A DNA stretch of 51,566 bases, from positions 1 to 51,566 of IMG/VR virus record IMGVR_UViG_3300020034_000025; one strand, written 5' to 3'. Below, one piece after another: positions 27,434-36,107 of this stretch; within the stretch, counting starts at the first letter, position 1; every line of letters begins with the position of its first letter. The position numbers and the translations under genes were made by a program. The notes under the pieces were generated by a model. The model was not told the DNA's origin. It did not search any database and worked only from the letters and a program-made list of their open reading frames with translations. The DNA comes from a virus.

Positions 27434-27900
27434 TAACCCGCGCTCGCGATCTGCTCGACAGTTACCCCATCCTTGAACGCTGTCTTCGCCGCTTCGTGCG
27501 CTGTCTTTGCGTCTGCGAGCGCAGCCCACGCGGACTGAACACGCGTAATCTCAGCGTCGTTCAAGACGGGTCGGACGGCGTTGCGGTTACGAGCTGCGTT
27601 GCCGCATTCGACCTCGACTGCGGCGAGTTGCTGCCTGTGCTGCTCGACAGCTTTCACTGCGTCTTGGACCGCTACCCTGTTCGTTTCCCACACCGAATCG
27701 ATGACGTCCCGTAGGGGTTCCTCTGCGTTCCGGAACACCTCGAATGCGTCACTCCACGCGTCACGCGCTCTGGTGAGTTCGACAACTTCGGGTGTCTCAT
27801 CGTCGTTGGTGCCGTGTTCTGCGATCGCAGCGGTTAGCGCCGCGTCAGCGTCGACAACATCTGCGCGTGCGCGCGCGTAGAGAATGTGCGTTTCGTCCAT
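27433..27900 (-). CDS. Coiled-coil virion-region protein
   Basis: 155 aa from ATG 27900, with ribosome-binding site AAGGGG. Almost wholly helical and Ala/Glu-rich (DADAALTAAIAEHG, DAVKAVEQHRQQLAAVEVE, AWAALADAKTAHEAAKTAF). No domain assigned. Trimeric coiled-coil stalk or chaperone for fibre assembly are reasonable options given the fibre genes on both sides. Confidence 0.7.
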   Translation of the reverse strand: MDETHILYARARADVVDADAALTAAIAEHGTNDDETPEVVELTRARDAWSDAFEVFRNAEEPLRDVIDSVWETNRVAVQDAVKAVEQHRQQLAAVEVECGNAARNRNAVRPVLNDAEITRVQSAWAALADAKTAHEAAKTAFKDGVTVEQIASAG

Positions 27901-27908
27901 GCGACCCC

Positions 27909-30449
27909 TTATCCCCAGACGGTCGTTTCGCCCCACGTTGACGTTCCCCAAATCCAAACCTGGGAATCATCTGCGTTAGACAGGCGATAGTCGACAGTCC
28001 ATGAGCCGTCTTCGTTGAGGCTCATGTCTGTCCCCTCGATGGTGAGGGAATTAACGATTGGTACACCTACGAGCTGCGGATGTCGTGTAACGGTGGTCCG
28101 GTCGGAGATGCGAAGGTCAAGGATCGTTGCCCAGAGGTCGGGTTTCCCTGCGAGGTCAAACGGGAGGCGCCTCAACCGGACCTGCGGGTCCTTATAGCGT
28201 GAGATCAGCCACCCGCCAGCGCTTTGCGCTACCGACGGTGTCGGCGCTTCTGTTGTCAGCGAGCGGCGCTGTGCCCCGTAGCGGTCCCGGCTGGTGTCGT
28301 CGACAACGATTTCTGTTCCGCCCTGCCAGGTGACCTCAGCAACGTTGACGATGGTGTCAATGCCGCCCGGTTCTGGTTCGATGTCTTCGCGGAAATCACA
28401 GGGATCGAACGATGCCTGTGAGGTCGTTGACCTAGTAGCGGTGAGACGGTCGTACCGTCCCCGGAATGTGAGTACGCCACCGTTGCGGTGATCGACGTAG
28501 AACACACCTTGCTCAGATTCGACGACGCCTTGTAGGTAACTCGCAGCGGCCTGACTACCGTAAACCGCCGGGCCTACGGTGGTGTCACCCGCCGCTATGT
28601 CTCGCATGGCGACGGGAATACCGATGAGATCAAGTACCCGTTCGATACGCGCACCGGACGTTTCGCCACCGAACGCGGTAGAACCAGCCTCGTAGAGCGT
28701 GGCGATCTTGTCAGCGGTCAGGACATCCGAATGCACAGACACTTCATCGATAAGACCGTCAAGACCGAAGTCACCGGACTTAGCGTTGATCGAGTTAGCG
28801 ACAGTCCAAATCAGATGGCTCGACCACGCGCCAGGTACGGACCCAAAAACAAGGGTCTTCGTTTCGGCAGCTCCGTCGACGTAGAGCAGCACCTCAGCGG
28901 CAGTAAGCCCCGCGATAGTGCACGCGACCATATGGATTTCATCGTCGTCGATACGAGTGTTGCCGCGTGCCTTGTAGTTACCACCGAGGTTGAAGAACTC
29001 GACGACTAGCTCCCCGTTAGGGGACCCAAACGCAGACTCTTCGATATCGAACATCAAACCGGACCGCAACGTCGAATCCCGCTGAGCGATGATGATTCCC
29101 TTTAACGCCGCGAGGTCCCTAGGGGTTTTGATCCACGCAATAAGCGTGCAGGGCGGCCCAACGGGGAGCCCTTCACCCTTGAACCTGCCACGGTTGTCCC
29201 CGACGTGCGGGGCGAGGAACGAACCGCCACCACCGAACACCAGCGACTCTTGACCCAATGTCCCGTTGTCGATGAACCCGTGACGTCCGTTCCCTGACGA
29301 GTCGAACATCTGCGCGCCTGCGCGTTCGTCGAGACGCCAGAACGCTCCGGGGTTGTTGAGCATCATTTCCGCCTCGTAGGCGGACCCCGGAAGTTCGTCA
29401 CTTTCGAGGACACCTAACATGTCCTCGAGGTCGACTGTGCATGTCGACGCGTAGGGCTTCTGGTACGCCTGTTTCCAACCCGATTTGACGAACCCGTAGA
29501 ACTGGTCCGACCACGACAGTTCGTCTAACGAGAGTTGAATCCGAAACGGTGCGCGTGGGAGAAGGTCCCCGTAATGCTGACCGGCTGTGTATTCGGGGTC
29601 GTAGAGGCGGTCGTTGTTCCGGAAGACAATTGTCGCCGTGCCTGACCGGAACTGGTCGAGTTCGTTGTCCCGTCCGGTAGTCCATGAAAGCGACTTGACG
29701 TGTCCGCAGGGGATGTCGACCCAATCGAACCCACCGATCGAGGCGGTGCCGTTGACGGTCCATGGGCGCCCCGCAGAATCGACGAACGCTGTCGCGCCTG
29801 GCGTCTGGTTGGTGAAGTCGGGGTTAGCGACGATGGTCCCTGCGGGTGTACCTGAGCGCATCTGTGCGCGTAGGAGCCTCCCCGGATATGGGGTGAAACC
29901 CGAACCGATGACGTCGCCGGCACTCAACAGCGCGGTAGACGCGAACACCGAGGTTGTCCCTGCGGCTGTCTGCGGGGTGCCAAGCACTGGCAGGGTCGCG
30001 ACGAGTTCTGCGAGTGTCGGGGCACTGTAGAACGTCACTGTGTTGTTACCGGCGTTGTCGATGTCGAGCCAGAAACCAAACGCGAGTGTCCCAGAGACCG
30101 GCCGCGGGAGAGGTTCGCTCGAGGTGCGGTTTAGTTCGTTTAGGCCGTCGGGTGACCAGCGGACCCGCAGTTTCTGATCTGACGACAGATACATCACAAA
30201 CGAACGCTGGTTACCTGTGGGCTGTTGTTTCCCTATCACCTCATAGCTGACGCCTACGGGTGGGGTCGGTATCGTCCCGTCTGTTTCGACCGCGACGAAC
30301 AGGTCACCCGTAACGTCTAGCGACGCGTGGTCGGGTGTGCTGGCACTGGCGCTGGCTACCCCTGGGAGCGTCAGCCACGTCACCCCTGCGACGTCGTAGG
30401 GGCCTGCCCCTGGGAGCCATTGGACGCGATATGCGGGGATAGTCACAGG
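27909..30449 (-). CDS. Large minor tail protein with LamG-like domain
   Basis: 846 aa from GTG 30449 (MTIPAYRVQWLPGAGPYDV). The first 270 residues are a beta-rich tail module, probably anchoring to the tail tip. Residues about 270-370 include SLSWTTGRDNELDQF and a strand FRNNDRLYDPEY, resembling phage proteins that follow the tape measure. From about 385, MMLNNPGAFWRLDERAGAQMFDSSGNG starts a LamG/concanavalin-like domain (GFIDNG, CTLIAWIKTPRDL), a sugar-binding fold. The C-terminus (RYKDPQVRLRRLPFDLAGKP) resembles tail-hub proteins. As the first gene after the tape measure it combines positions usually held by Dit/Tal proteins. Confidence 0.8.
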   Translation of the reverse strand, partial: PVTIPAYRVQWLPGAGPYDVAGVTWLTLPGVASASASTPDHASLDVTGDLFVAVETDGTIPTPPVGVSYEVIGKQQPTGNQRSFVMYLSSDQKLRVRWSPDGLNELNRTSSEPLPRPVSGTLAFGFWLDIDNAGNNTVTFYSAPTLAELVATLPVLGTPQTAAGTTSVFASTALLSAGDVIGSGFTPYPGRLLRAQMRSGTPAGTIVANPDFTNQTPGATAFVDSAGRPWTVNGTASIGGFDWVDIPCGHVKSLSWTTGRDNELDQFRSGTATIVFRNNDRLYDPEYTAGQHYGDLLPRAPFRIQLSLDELSWSDQFYGFVKSGWKQAYQKPYASTCTVDLEDMLGVLESDELPGSAYEAEMMLNNPGAFWRLDERAGAQMFDSSGNGRHGFIDNGTLGQESLVFGGGGSFLAPHVGDNRGRFKGEGLPVGPPCTLIAWIKTPRDLAALKGIIIAQRDSTLRSGLMFDIEESAFGSPNGELVVEFFNLGGNYKARGNTRIDDDEIHMVACTIAGLTAAEVLLYVDGAAETKTLVFGSVPGAWSSHLIWTVANSINAKSGDFGLDGLIDEVSVHSDVLTADKIATLYEAGSTAFGGETSGARIERVLDLIGIPVAMRDIAAGDTTVGPAVYGSQAAASYLQGVVESEQGVFYVDHRNGGVLTFRGRYDRLTATRSTTSQASFDPCDFREDIEPEPGGIDTIVNVAEVTWQGGTEIVVDDTSRDRYGAQRRSLTTEAPTPSVAQSAGGWLISRYKDPQVRLRRLPFDLAGKPDLWATILDLRISDRTTVTRHPQLVGVPIVNSLTIEGTDMSLNEDGSWTVDYRLSNADDSQVWIWGTSTWGETTVWG

Positions 30450-30532
30450 GCCGCTCCTACAGAAACGCAAATGGCCGCGTGGGGCGGGCTATGGTCCTGG
30501 GGCAAAGGTCCGAACGACAGGGAGCAAAAGTG

Positions 30533-30655
30533 ATGCTGTTCGCAAGCAACGTTGGTCTGCCCGTGCTCGTGCTCGGTGTGTGCGCTTTCGGGTTTGCCAT
30601 CTACGGTCTGGCCGTTCTGATCGGCCGCGGGTTCCGCAGAGGTCGCGCAGGTTGA
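30533..30655 (+). CDS. 40-aa membrane microprotein on the opposite strand of the late operon
   Basis: ATG 30533 (GTG 30530 directly before) follows AGGGAGC at suitable spacing. The peptide has one hydrophobic helix (VGLPVLVLGVCAFGFAIYG) and a basic tail (GRGFRRGRAG), a good membrane-protein plan with positive-inside end. TATGGT at 30490-30495, the same -10 hexamer as at 16162, lies upstream. It fills the gap between the minus-strand tape measure end (30660) and the minor tail start (30449). It could be a holin-like, toxin-like or regulatory peptide; nothing distinguishes these. Confidence 0.5.
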   Translation: MLFASNVGLPVLVLGVCAFGFAIYGLAVLIGRGFRRGRAG

Positions 30656-30659
30656 GCTT

Positions 30660-33284
30660 CTAGGCGGTCGCTAACCGCTTCCCGTTGACGTTGACAAGGC
30701 CGCTTTTAGCGGCCTTGTTCCATGCAGAGGACACCATCCGCTGAAACTGCGTGCGGTCAGCGACGACAGACCCACGCATGTCGACGTGGACCACGACACC
30801 ACCGCCACCACCGCCGAACGCTCCGCCCGACGTCCACCGGCCAGACGTCGACATAGCGGCAAGCTGGGATTGGTTATAGACGTGCCCTGGTTGCTGGCCC
30901 ATTACGAGCAGCTCAGGTCCGTTCTCACCGACCCATGAGACTTCACCTGCGGCGAGAGGTCCACCACCAGCGTGATTGCTCGCTTGGCTAATGAGGCTCA
31001 ACGCCTGGCCAACCGCGCCGCCCACAGACACGTCGATGGTCACGTGTTTTACCCAGGGCAACCGGTCGAGCTGGTCTTGGAACGCCTTTACCTTCTGCCC
31101 AGATTCCGAAAGCCCAGTTGTTGACACATCAACGGCAGGGTCTACACCGTCCAATATGGCGGCTTTCAAAGCCGCTATATCAAACTTCCGGGCCATAGCA
31201 TCCGCGGTGCTCTGTGTGATCAGCCCTTGTGAAACCCACGTAGCGAGCTGTGCCTTCGCGTCAACGACGTTTACCGTGCCAGCTTCGATCCCCGCAGAAA
31301 GTTGATCAGACGCTGCCGTCAGGTCAAGCGCTGACCCCGTAGCTTGGCGCTGTGCTTCCTCAAGCTCAGCTTGCGCCGCTGCGGCTTCGGTTGACCCCTC
31401 GCCGCCAGCCGCCAAAATGTCGTTAAGTTTCTTCTGTGCTTCGGTGACAGCCGCTTGAGCTTCCTCGTTACCGTGCAGCGCGTCCATCATCCCAAACAAC
31501 GGATCGAACTGGGCAGTAAGCGCGTCAGAGTACGCCTGTAGCTCGTTAACGGCGTTGCTGGTTTCTTCGTTGAGCCCTTCGAGCGCGCCGTCCGTCCCAA
31601 CGTAAGCCGCGGCTGTCTGCTCTTCCTGACCTACGAGAGACTCTTCCTGTGCTTCGAGTTCAGCGAGACGCTCGCGGGTCTGGTCAATTTTCTCTTGCCT
31701 GTCAGCGTCGCCGCTTGTAGCAAACACGTTGTTGTCGCCGACACTGAACAACCGGTGCTTACCCTCTTCGTTATCCATCACGTCAAGCTCTCGCTTAACC
31801 CTCTGAATAGAAGACCGCACCTCATCGAGGGTGCCAGGGTCACCGACCATGTCTTCGACCCATCCCCGCGTCCGCGATTCGCGTTGACCTGCGATGATTT
31901 CGATGGCCACTAGCGCCACACCGATCGCTCCAAGCGCGGTAGCGACACCACTGGCGATAGACGGCAGCTTGGACATCGCGCCGCCGAACCTGCCTGAGGC
32001 AGCAGAGGTCTTTTCGAGCCAACCAGACATCTTTGAAATGTTGGTTGTCAAGCTCCCAAAGATTTTGAGGACGGGGCCGGACGCTGCGAGAAGACCACCA
32101 AATAGAACGATCGCTGTGCGCAGTTCGTCAGGCATGCCGCCCAACACACCCAACGCGGCTGACGCGAGGTCAGCGAGCATCGTGACGATAGGCAGGATGG
32201 CGTCACCGAAACGGATCATCGCTCCTTGAGCCTTAGCCCAAGTGATTTGCATCTTGCGCGTATCGTTATCGGTTTTCTTGAACGCCTCGTCGAGCGCACC
32301 AGACGCATTGTTCGTATCGTCCATGATGCCAGAGAATTGATCGGCCGACTCGCCTGTCATCTGCAACGCAGCTGACAGCGCCTCCGAGTCATCGAACAGT
32401 TGCTTAAAGCCACTGTCGCCCATGCGCTTGCGCAGCTCTTGGATCGTGCCATCAAGACCCTTTTTGCCGAGCATGTCGCGTAGATCAAACGCCTTCATCC
32501 CGATTTGCTCAAGCGCAGCCGCTCCCTGCGTTGAAGGTTGCAACAGCTTGCGAAGAACGCCACCTAGACCGGTAGATGCCTGCGAAGCGTCACCGCTCGA
32601 GACGGTCAGGAACGCTAGAGCACCAGCGACGTCACCGAAACCAACGCCGAGTTCCGCGGCGACGGGTAGCAAACGTCCGAACTGCGGCGCCATCTCCGAC
32701 GCCTCAACTTTGGCAGCAGTAACGCTCGCTACGAGGATGTCACCAGCTTCTGCCGCCGAGATGTTCGATGCGCCATAGGCGTTGAGAACGTTAGTGAGCG
32801 CATCGGCCACTTCGATGGTTGTGCCTAGCCCAGACGCGGCTGCCCTAGCGGACACCTCTAGTGCGTCTAGCGCCGTTTGGCCAGAGAGACCGGCGCCGCG
32901 AATAAAGTAGAGCGCTTCCGCTAGTTCCTTAGGTCCACGACCGGTTGTTTCGGACAGCCCTAGAACTGATTCTTTGAGACCGTCGATTTCGTCGCCAGAC
33001 ACACCAGCGAGCGCTGCCATCTGATCAAACGCACCGTTGAAGTCCATTGCCATTTTCACGGAAGCTGCGCCAAGCGCAACAATCGGCAACGTGACTTTGC
33101 TGGTCATAGACGAACCGAGGTCGGAGGTCGCTTTGCCTAGCTTCTGCCACGAACCAGAGGTGCGCTTACCGGTCTTCTCTGTCTCATCACCAATGCCCTT
33201 AGTTTCCTTAGATGCCTGGCGTGCACCCTTGACGTACTCGTCAATGACGAGTCGCAACCGCGCGGTAATCGTCCGATCTGCCAT
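30660..33284 (-). CDS. Tail tape measure protein
   Basis: 874 aa. The N-terminal third is coiled coil followed by the TP901-type core: MDFNGAFDQMAALAGVSGDEI, LYFIRGAGLSGQTALDALEV, LTNVLNAYGASNISAAEAGDIL, GVGFGDVAGALAFLT. Hydrophobic segments follow at about 370-460 (LPIVTMLADLASAALGVLGG, LGAIGVALVAIEIIAG). It sits right after the frameshifted chaperone genes, as in nearly all siphoviruses. Tape measure length sets tail length; at about 1.5 angstrom per residue this gives a tail of the order of 130 nm. The Gly-rich stretch near the C-terminus (GGAFGGGGGGVVV) precedes a conserved end. Confidence 0.92.
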   Translation of the reverse strand: MADRTITARLRLVIDEYVKGARQASKETKGIGDETEKTGKRTSGSWQKLGKATSDLGSSMTSKVTLPIVALGAASVKMAMDFNGAFDQMAALAGVSGDEIDGLKESVLGLSETTGRGPKELAEALYFIRGAGLSGQTALDALEVSARAAASGLGTTIEVADALTNVLNAYGASNISAAEAGDILVASVTAAKVEASEMAPQFGRLLPVAAELGVGFGDVAGALAFLTVSSGDASQASTGLGGVLRKLLQPSTQGAAALEQIGMKAFDLRDMLGKKGLDGTIQELRKRMGDSGFKQLFDDSEALSAALQMTGESADQFSGIMDDTNNASGALDEAFKKTDNDTRKMQITWAKAQGAMIRFGDAILPIVTMLADLASAALGVLGGMPDELRTAIVLFGGLLAASGPVLKIFGSLTTNISKMSGWLEKTSAASGRFGGAMSKLPSIASGVATALGAIGVALVAIEIIAGQRESRTRGWVEDMVGDPGTLDEVRSSIQRVKRELDVMDNEEGKHRLFSVGDNNVFATSGDADRQEKIDQTRERLAELEAQEESLVGQEEQTAAAYVGTDGALEGLNEETSNAVNELQAYSDALTAQFDPLFGMMDALHGNEEAQAAVTEAQKKLNDILAAGGEGSTEAAAAQAELEEAQRQATGSALDLTAASDQLSAGIEAGTVNVVDAKAQLATWVSQGLITQSTADAMARKFDIAALKAAILDGVDPAVDVSTTGLSESGQKVKAFQDQLDRLPWVKHVTIDVSVGGAVGQALSLISQASNHAGGGPLAAGEVSWVGENGPELLVMGQQPGHVYNQSQLAAMSTSGRWTSGGAFGGGGGGVVVHVDMRGSVVADRTQFQRMVSSAWNKAAKSGLVNVNGKRLATA

Positions 33285-34207
33285 TTAGACGACCCCCTTG
33301 CGTTCGCGGCTCGTCACCAAGTAGTAGCGACCAGGTGGAGCCTCACCGCCGTTTGACTTGACGGCATCTAGTGCAGTGCGATCGCGTGCAGCGCACGCGT
33401 GACACGCAACGGACTTCACGTCAAAGAAAGGCGCGTCTTCTTCGTTGACCATCGTTTCGTCACGTGGAAGGCCGCAACCACCACACTTGACGTCTTGTTC
33501 GGCTTGCCATTCGAGAGCGGCCCGCAAATCGTTTAACGACCATTCAGGCTCGCTTGTTGTTTCCGAATGGCTTAACCGTCCGGTGTCGTCGTCGTAGAAA
33601 TGTCTGGTGACGGATCGGCGAGCGTGCCCGAGGAGTTGCCGTCTGGGGATACCAAACGCAGCCCCGTAGTCGAGGATGCGTCGTTCAGACGGGACCGATC
33701 GGTAAACGCTGCCAGGACCGATTTTGGGGCGCCGAGCACCTCACCGTTAGCTTCTAACACCGCCCGGTAGAGCTTCTCGTACTCGCCAGGCGGTAGCTTG
33801 CGCATCATCGTTTCTGCCTGTGGTCGCGTGATCTTTGGTTCATGCGAACAGGCGACGATGACGTCAATAGAAAAAGGCTCGAGGTTGGTATCGAGACCTT
33901 CTGTGCGCTGCGCGTCCGTCGGCGGATACTTGCGCTTGAGGTTCTGCCACGTCTCTTGGCCAGCTGAGCGGAACGTAAATGTCTTTTCCGACGCTGCGAT
34001 TTCTGTCTCACAGGCACGCAATGCCTGTTCAACATCCGCAGCTTCGGCGTCGTGCATCACGTCGTCTGCTGCCTGCCGCGCCTTAATCCACGCCAGGTCG
34101 AGGCGGGTGTGTTCAGCGATCAGCGCGGCCTTTTGGACAACTTTGGCGGTAGCGATGTACGGCTCGTAGTCCTCGAGCCAGGTGTCAAGATCGAAGTCGC
34201 CTGCCAT
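33285..34207 (-). CDS. Tail assembly chaperone, long form by -1 frameshift (GT)
   Basis: The frame ending at 33285 is not an independent gene. Read back in that frame it continues without stops to the slippery site 33722-33728. After the shift it gives PKIGPGSVYRSVPSERRILDYG, then RRQLLGHARRSV, HFYDDDTGRLSHSE and a Cys-rich end (CGGCGLPRDE, CHACAARDR). That product is typical of the extension found in G/GT chaperones of phages: the short and long forms together coat the tape measure during tail assembly in a fixed ratio. The two CxxC pairs in the extension would bind zinc. Confidence 0.9.
33572..34207 (-). CDS. Tail assembly chaperone, short form (G)
   Basis: 211 aa in frame 0, starting at ATG 34207 in a TAATG overlap with the major tail gene. 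Helical and acidic (WLEDYEPYIATAKVVQKAALIAEHTRL...), with EKTFTFRSAGQETWQNLKRKYPP and KLPPGEYEKLYRAVLEANG typical of this family. After the slippery codons the zero frame runs on to a low-complexity Ser/Thr/Pro/Asp end that is not conserved in character. Made in excess over the long form in related phages. Confidence 0.9.
   Translation of the reverse strand: MAGDFDLDTWLEDYEPYIATAKVVQKAALIAEHTRLDLAWIKARQAADDVMHDAEAADVEQALRACETEIAASEKTFTFRSAGQETWQNLKRKYPPTDAQRTEGLDTNLEPFSIDVIVACSHEPKITRPQAETMMRKLPPGEYEKLYRAVLEANGEVLGAPKSVLAAFTDRSRLNDASSTTGLRLVSPDGNSSGTLADPSPDISTTTTPDG
33722..33728 (-). promoter_or_regulatory. Programmed -1 ribosomal frameshift site, C CCA AAA
   Basis: On the minus strand the frame-0 codons GCC CCA AAA contain the canonical X-XXY-YYZ heptamer CCCAAAA. 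Slippage by one base re-pairs CCC and AAA and enters the frame of the chaperone extension exactly where it becomes protein-like. This mechanism is established for tail chaperones of tailed phages. Confidence 0.9.
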
Positions 34208-34701
34208 TACGAGGCAACGACCACACCGTCGAGACTCGGAGCCTCGCTACCGAAAATCGTGAGCATGAACTTGCTCTGCTCGTTCGTAGCGACGTCGGCG
34301 GGGCGGCGGATACCGAGCGAACCGGGGTAAGACTCGACTGCCTGGCTGGCCGCCCACGGAGTCTCAGCGGGGACACCACGACGGACAACAAGGGTGCCGA
34401 CCTCACCGCGGTTGCTGAGTAGATCCCACGCAACATCGGTGTCTCCACCGACGGTGTTGCGGCGCTTAAGGGTCAGCTCAACAGCGGTCTTGTAGGAACC
34501 CGGAAGAGTGGCGTCGTACGTCTCGCAAAGCGCGCCGTCGTCGACCTCATTTTCCGTGAAACCAGTTTTCAGACCGTCCTTAGTCATGTGGCACGCCAAA
34601 TCTTCTGCGGCGTTTAGCACTGACTGCGACGGAAAGTCCTTATCGACAACGGTGGTGACCCAGACGGCCTGAATGTAACCGTCGTTTGCGTAACGGGGCA
34701 T
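34207..34701 (-). CDS. Major tail tube protein
   Basis: 164 aa, between the tail terminator and the chaperones as expected. Begins MPRYANDGYIQAVWVTTVVD; long strands (YKTAVELTLKRRNTVGG, GTLVVRRGVPAETPW, KFMLTIFGSEAPSLDGVVVAS) fit the tube-forming beta sandwich shared with lambda gpV. A ribosome-binding site (GGGAGAA) precedes it, and a hairpin (34725-34747) just upstream may allow high-level expression from a processed mRNA. Confidence 0.88.
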   Translation of the reverse strand: MPRYANDGYIQAVWVTTVVDKDFPSQSVLNAAEDLACHMTKDGLKTGFTENEVDDGALCETYDATLPGSYKTAVELTLKRRNTVGGDTDVAWDLLSNRGEVGTLVVRRGVPAETPWAASQAVESYPGSLGIRRPADVATNEQSKFMLTIFGSEAPSLDGVVVAS

Positions 34702-34724
34702 AGGGTTTCTCCCTTGACGCGAAG

Positions 34725-34747
34725 CAACCCCGCTGTTTGCGGGGTTG
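34725..34747 (-). terminator. Hairpin upstream of the major tail gene
   Basis: CAACCCCGC at 34725-34733 pairs with GCGGGGTTG at 34739-34747, 5-nt loop. It lies between the tail terminator gene and the major tail gene. It could be an attenuator or an RNA stabiliser for the abundant tube protein message. Confidence 0.55.
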
Positions 34748-34790
34748 TCGTTGGTGAAATGTGCGCTCTTTTAAGGGAGGTACGTGATGT

Positions 34791-35261
34791 TTATGAGCCA
34801 GGTGCGAGCGGCGTGCTGTCCACGCGGTAGCGCGGGGTAGCGATAAATACGGGTGGCTGTACGGTGTCGTCTCTGCGGACTCCGCCACCGGCCATGTCCG
34901 CCCATATACGGAAGATGAACCGGTTAGCGACGTTCAACGTCTGACCGATGAGTACCGCGGCGACTTGATCGGCGACCCATTCGCATTGTCCGCGTGTCGC
35001 TCCGACACAGGTCACTTGCCAGACGAGACTGGCGTCATCGTCTGGGCAGCCAAGCGGACCGTCAAACAGGCCACCTGGGAGCGGATAGACGATGCAGTAC
35101 GGACGGAACTCGGAGTCACCTGGGGTGCCTTGCCATCCCCATCCGAACCCGCCAGGTATCACGTTGAGGTCTGGTGCTCCTGCGTCAAACACTTTGAGCA
35201 TCACGTCGAGCGCATCGACGATGGCGTCTGTGTGGGTACGGAGCTGTGCGAGATCAGTCAT
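34791..35261 (-). CDS. Probable tail terminator protein
   Basis: 156 aa from ATG 35261 (MTDLAQLRTHTDAIVDALDV), overlapping the gp10-like stop. It includes PGGFGWGWQGTPGDSEFRPY, CIVYPLPGGLFDG, LVWQVTCVGATRGQCEWVADQV and a C-terminal RYRVDSTPLAPGS. Size, order and the D-x-x-x-x-W-Q-V-T-x-V-G element fit the proteins placed before the major tail gene in HK97-like modules (tail completion, lambda gpU-like). Specific function assigned from order. Confidence 0.75.
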   Translation of the reverse strand: MTDLAQLRTHTDAIVDALDVMLKVFDAGAPDLNVIPGGFGWGWQGTPGDSEFRPYCIVYPLPGGLFDGPLGCPDDDASLVWQVTCVGATRGQCEWVADQVAAVLIGQTLNVANRFIFRIWADMAGGGVRRDDTVQPPVFIATPRYRVDSTPLAPGS

Positions 35262-35685
35262 CGCCGCCATCCTCCCCACCACCACCACCGCCGCCGTCTC
35301 CCGATAGCGGTTCTGGTGCCGCTAGAGCCGCAGCGGGGAATGTCCGTTCAGCGGCAGCCAAAGCTGGTGCAAAGAAATCCTGCGGAGCTGTAGACGCCGT
35401 CCCAAAGAGAACAAAGAACCCAACGGGTCTGCCCTTCTTGTCCGGTACCGAGTAGACGGTTCCGAGTACGGCGTCAGGGTAGGAACTCGTGCGCCTGCGC
35501 AGGCCCTGCGTTGCCAGCCACGGGCGGTCTTTCGGTGCGTCTGACTTCGCGTGGGTTAACACCTTGCCGATTTCAGAGACGACTACCTTGCGTGCGGCGC
35601 GGCGGATCTGTTTAGGTGCCGCCTGGTCGAGGTCTTTCGCGAGCTTGTAAATCTCAGAAGCGTCTATGTCAATCTTGACGCTCAC
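35254..35685 (-). CDS. HK97 gp10-like head-tail/neck protein
   Basis: 143 aa from GTG 35685, overlapping the upstream stop (GTGA). Start MSVKIDIDASEIYKLAKDLDQA is the typical N-terminus of this family, followed by the basic helix KQIRRAARKVVVSEIGKV, aromatic strands (GFFVLFGTAST) and a C-terminal Gly-rich acidic tail. The family bridges connector and tail in HK97-type phages. Confidence 0.8.
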   Translation of the reverse strand: MSVKIDIDASEIYKLAKDLDQAAPKQIRRAARKVVVSEIGKVLTHAKSDAPKDRPWLATQGLRRRTSSYPDAVLGTVYSVPDKKGRPVGFFVLFGTASTAPQDFFAPALAAAERTFPAAALAAPEPLSGDGGGGGGGEDGGDD

Positions 35686-36107
35686 GACGCAGCGCCTATC
35701 CCCTGTGGTTGCTCGCGGTCGTCGAGTCCTAGGCGCCTGTCGATCTGCCACGACGACCAACCAACATGCGAAATTTGGAACGACCGACCGACGAGCTGTG
35801 CGTCTAGCGACGCGGTGACGGTCAGGTAGTCGTCTACTCGCACGTCACCCATGTCATGCGGCAATGTCGCTACATAGGGGCCCAAAGTTTCGTGTAGGTC
35901 CCCAACCTCTATGTCGAGTTCCTGTGAGCCTCGCGGGCGGACGCGACACGCGCCTGTGTAGACGGTGGTTGGCGCTGCGGGGGTGAGGTAACCGGTTCCA
36001 ACGTCGAGTGTCGGTTCGCCACTAGGGCGGGTGATGGTGCACCGGTCCGGTAGCGCTGACTTCGAAGTCGAGCGCATGCCTGCTATCTCCGGGGCGGTTA
36101 GCACCAC
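35682..36107 (-). CDS. Head-tail stopper protein (connector)
   Basis: Up to 141 aa, with GTG starts at 36107 or 36104, overlapping the adaptor stop. Strand-rich: DRCTITRPSGEPTLDVGTG, TTVYTGACRVRPRG, DDYLTVTASLDAQLVGRSFQI, ending near HVGWSSWQIDRRLG. The N-terminal C-T-I-x-R...G and Y-x-G-x-C-R-(V/I) are typical of actinophage stoppers. Confidence 0.78.
   Translation of the reverse strand: MVLTAPEIAGMRSTSKSALPDRCTITRPSGEPTLDVGTGYLTPAAPTTVYTGACRVRPRGSQELDIEVGDLHETLGPYVATLPHDMGDVRVDDYLTVTASLDAQLVGRSFQISHVGWSSWQIDRRLGLDDREQPQGIGAAS

Noticed and set aside
33285-33527. An independent 80-aa gene downstream of the tail chaperone
   Set aside because: The frame continues upstream to the slippery heptamer at 33722-33728 and makes sense only as the frameshift extension.
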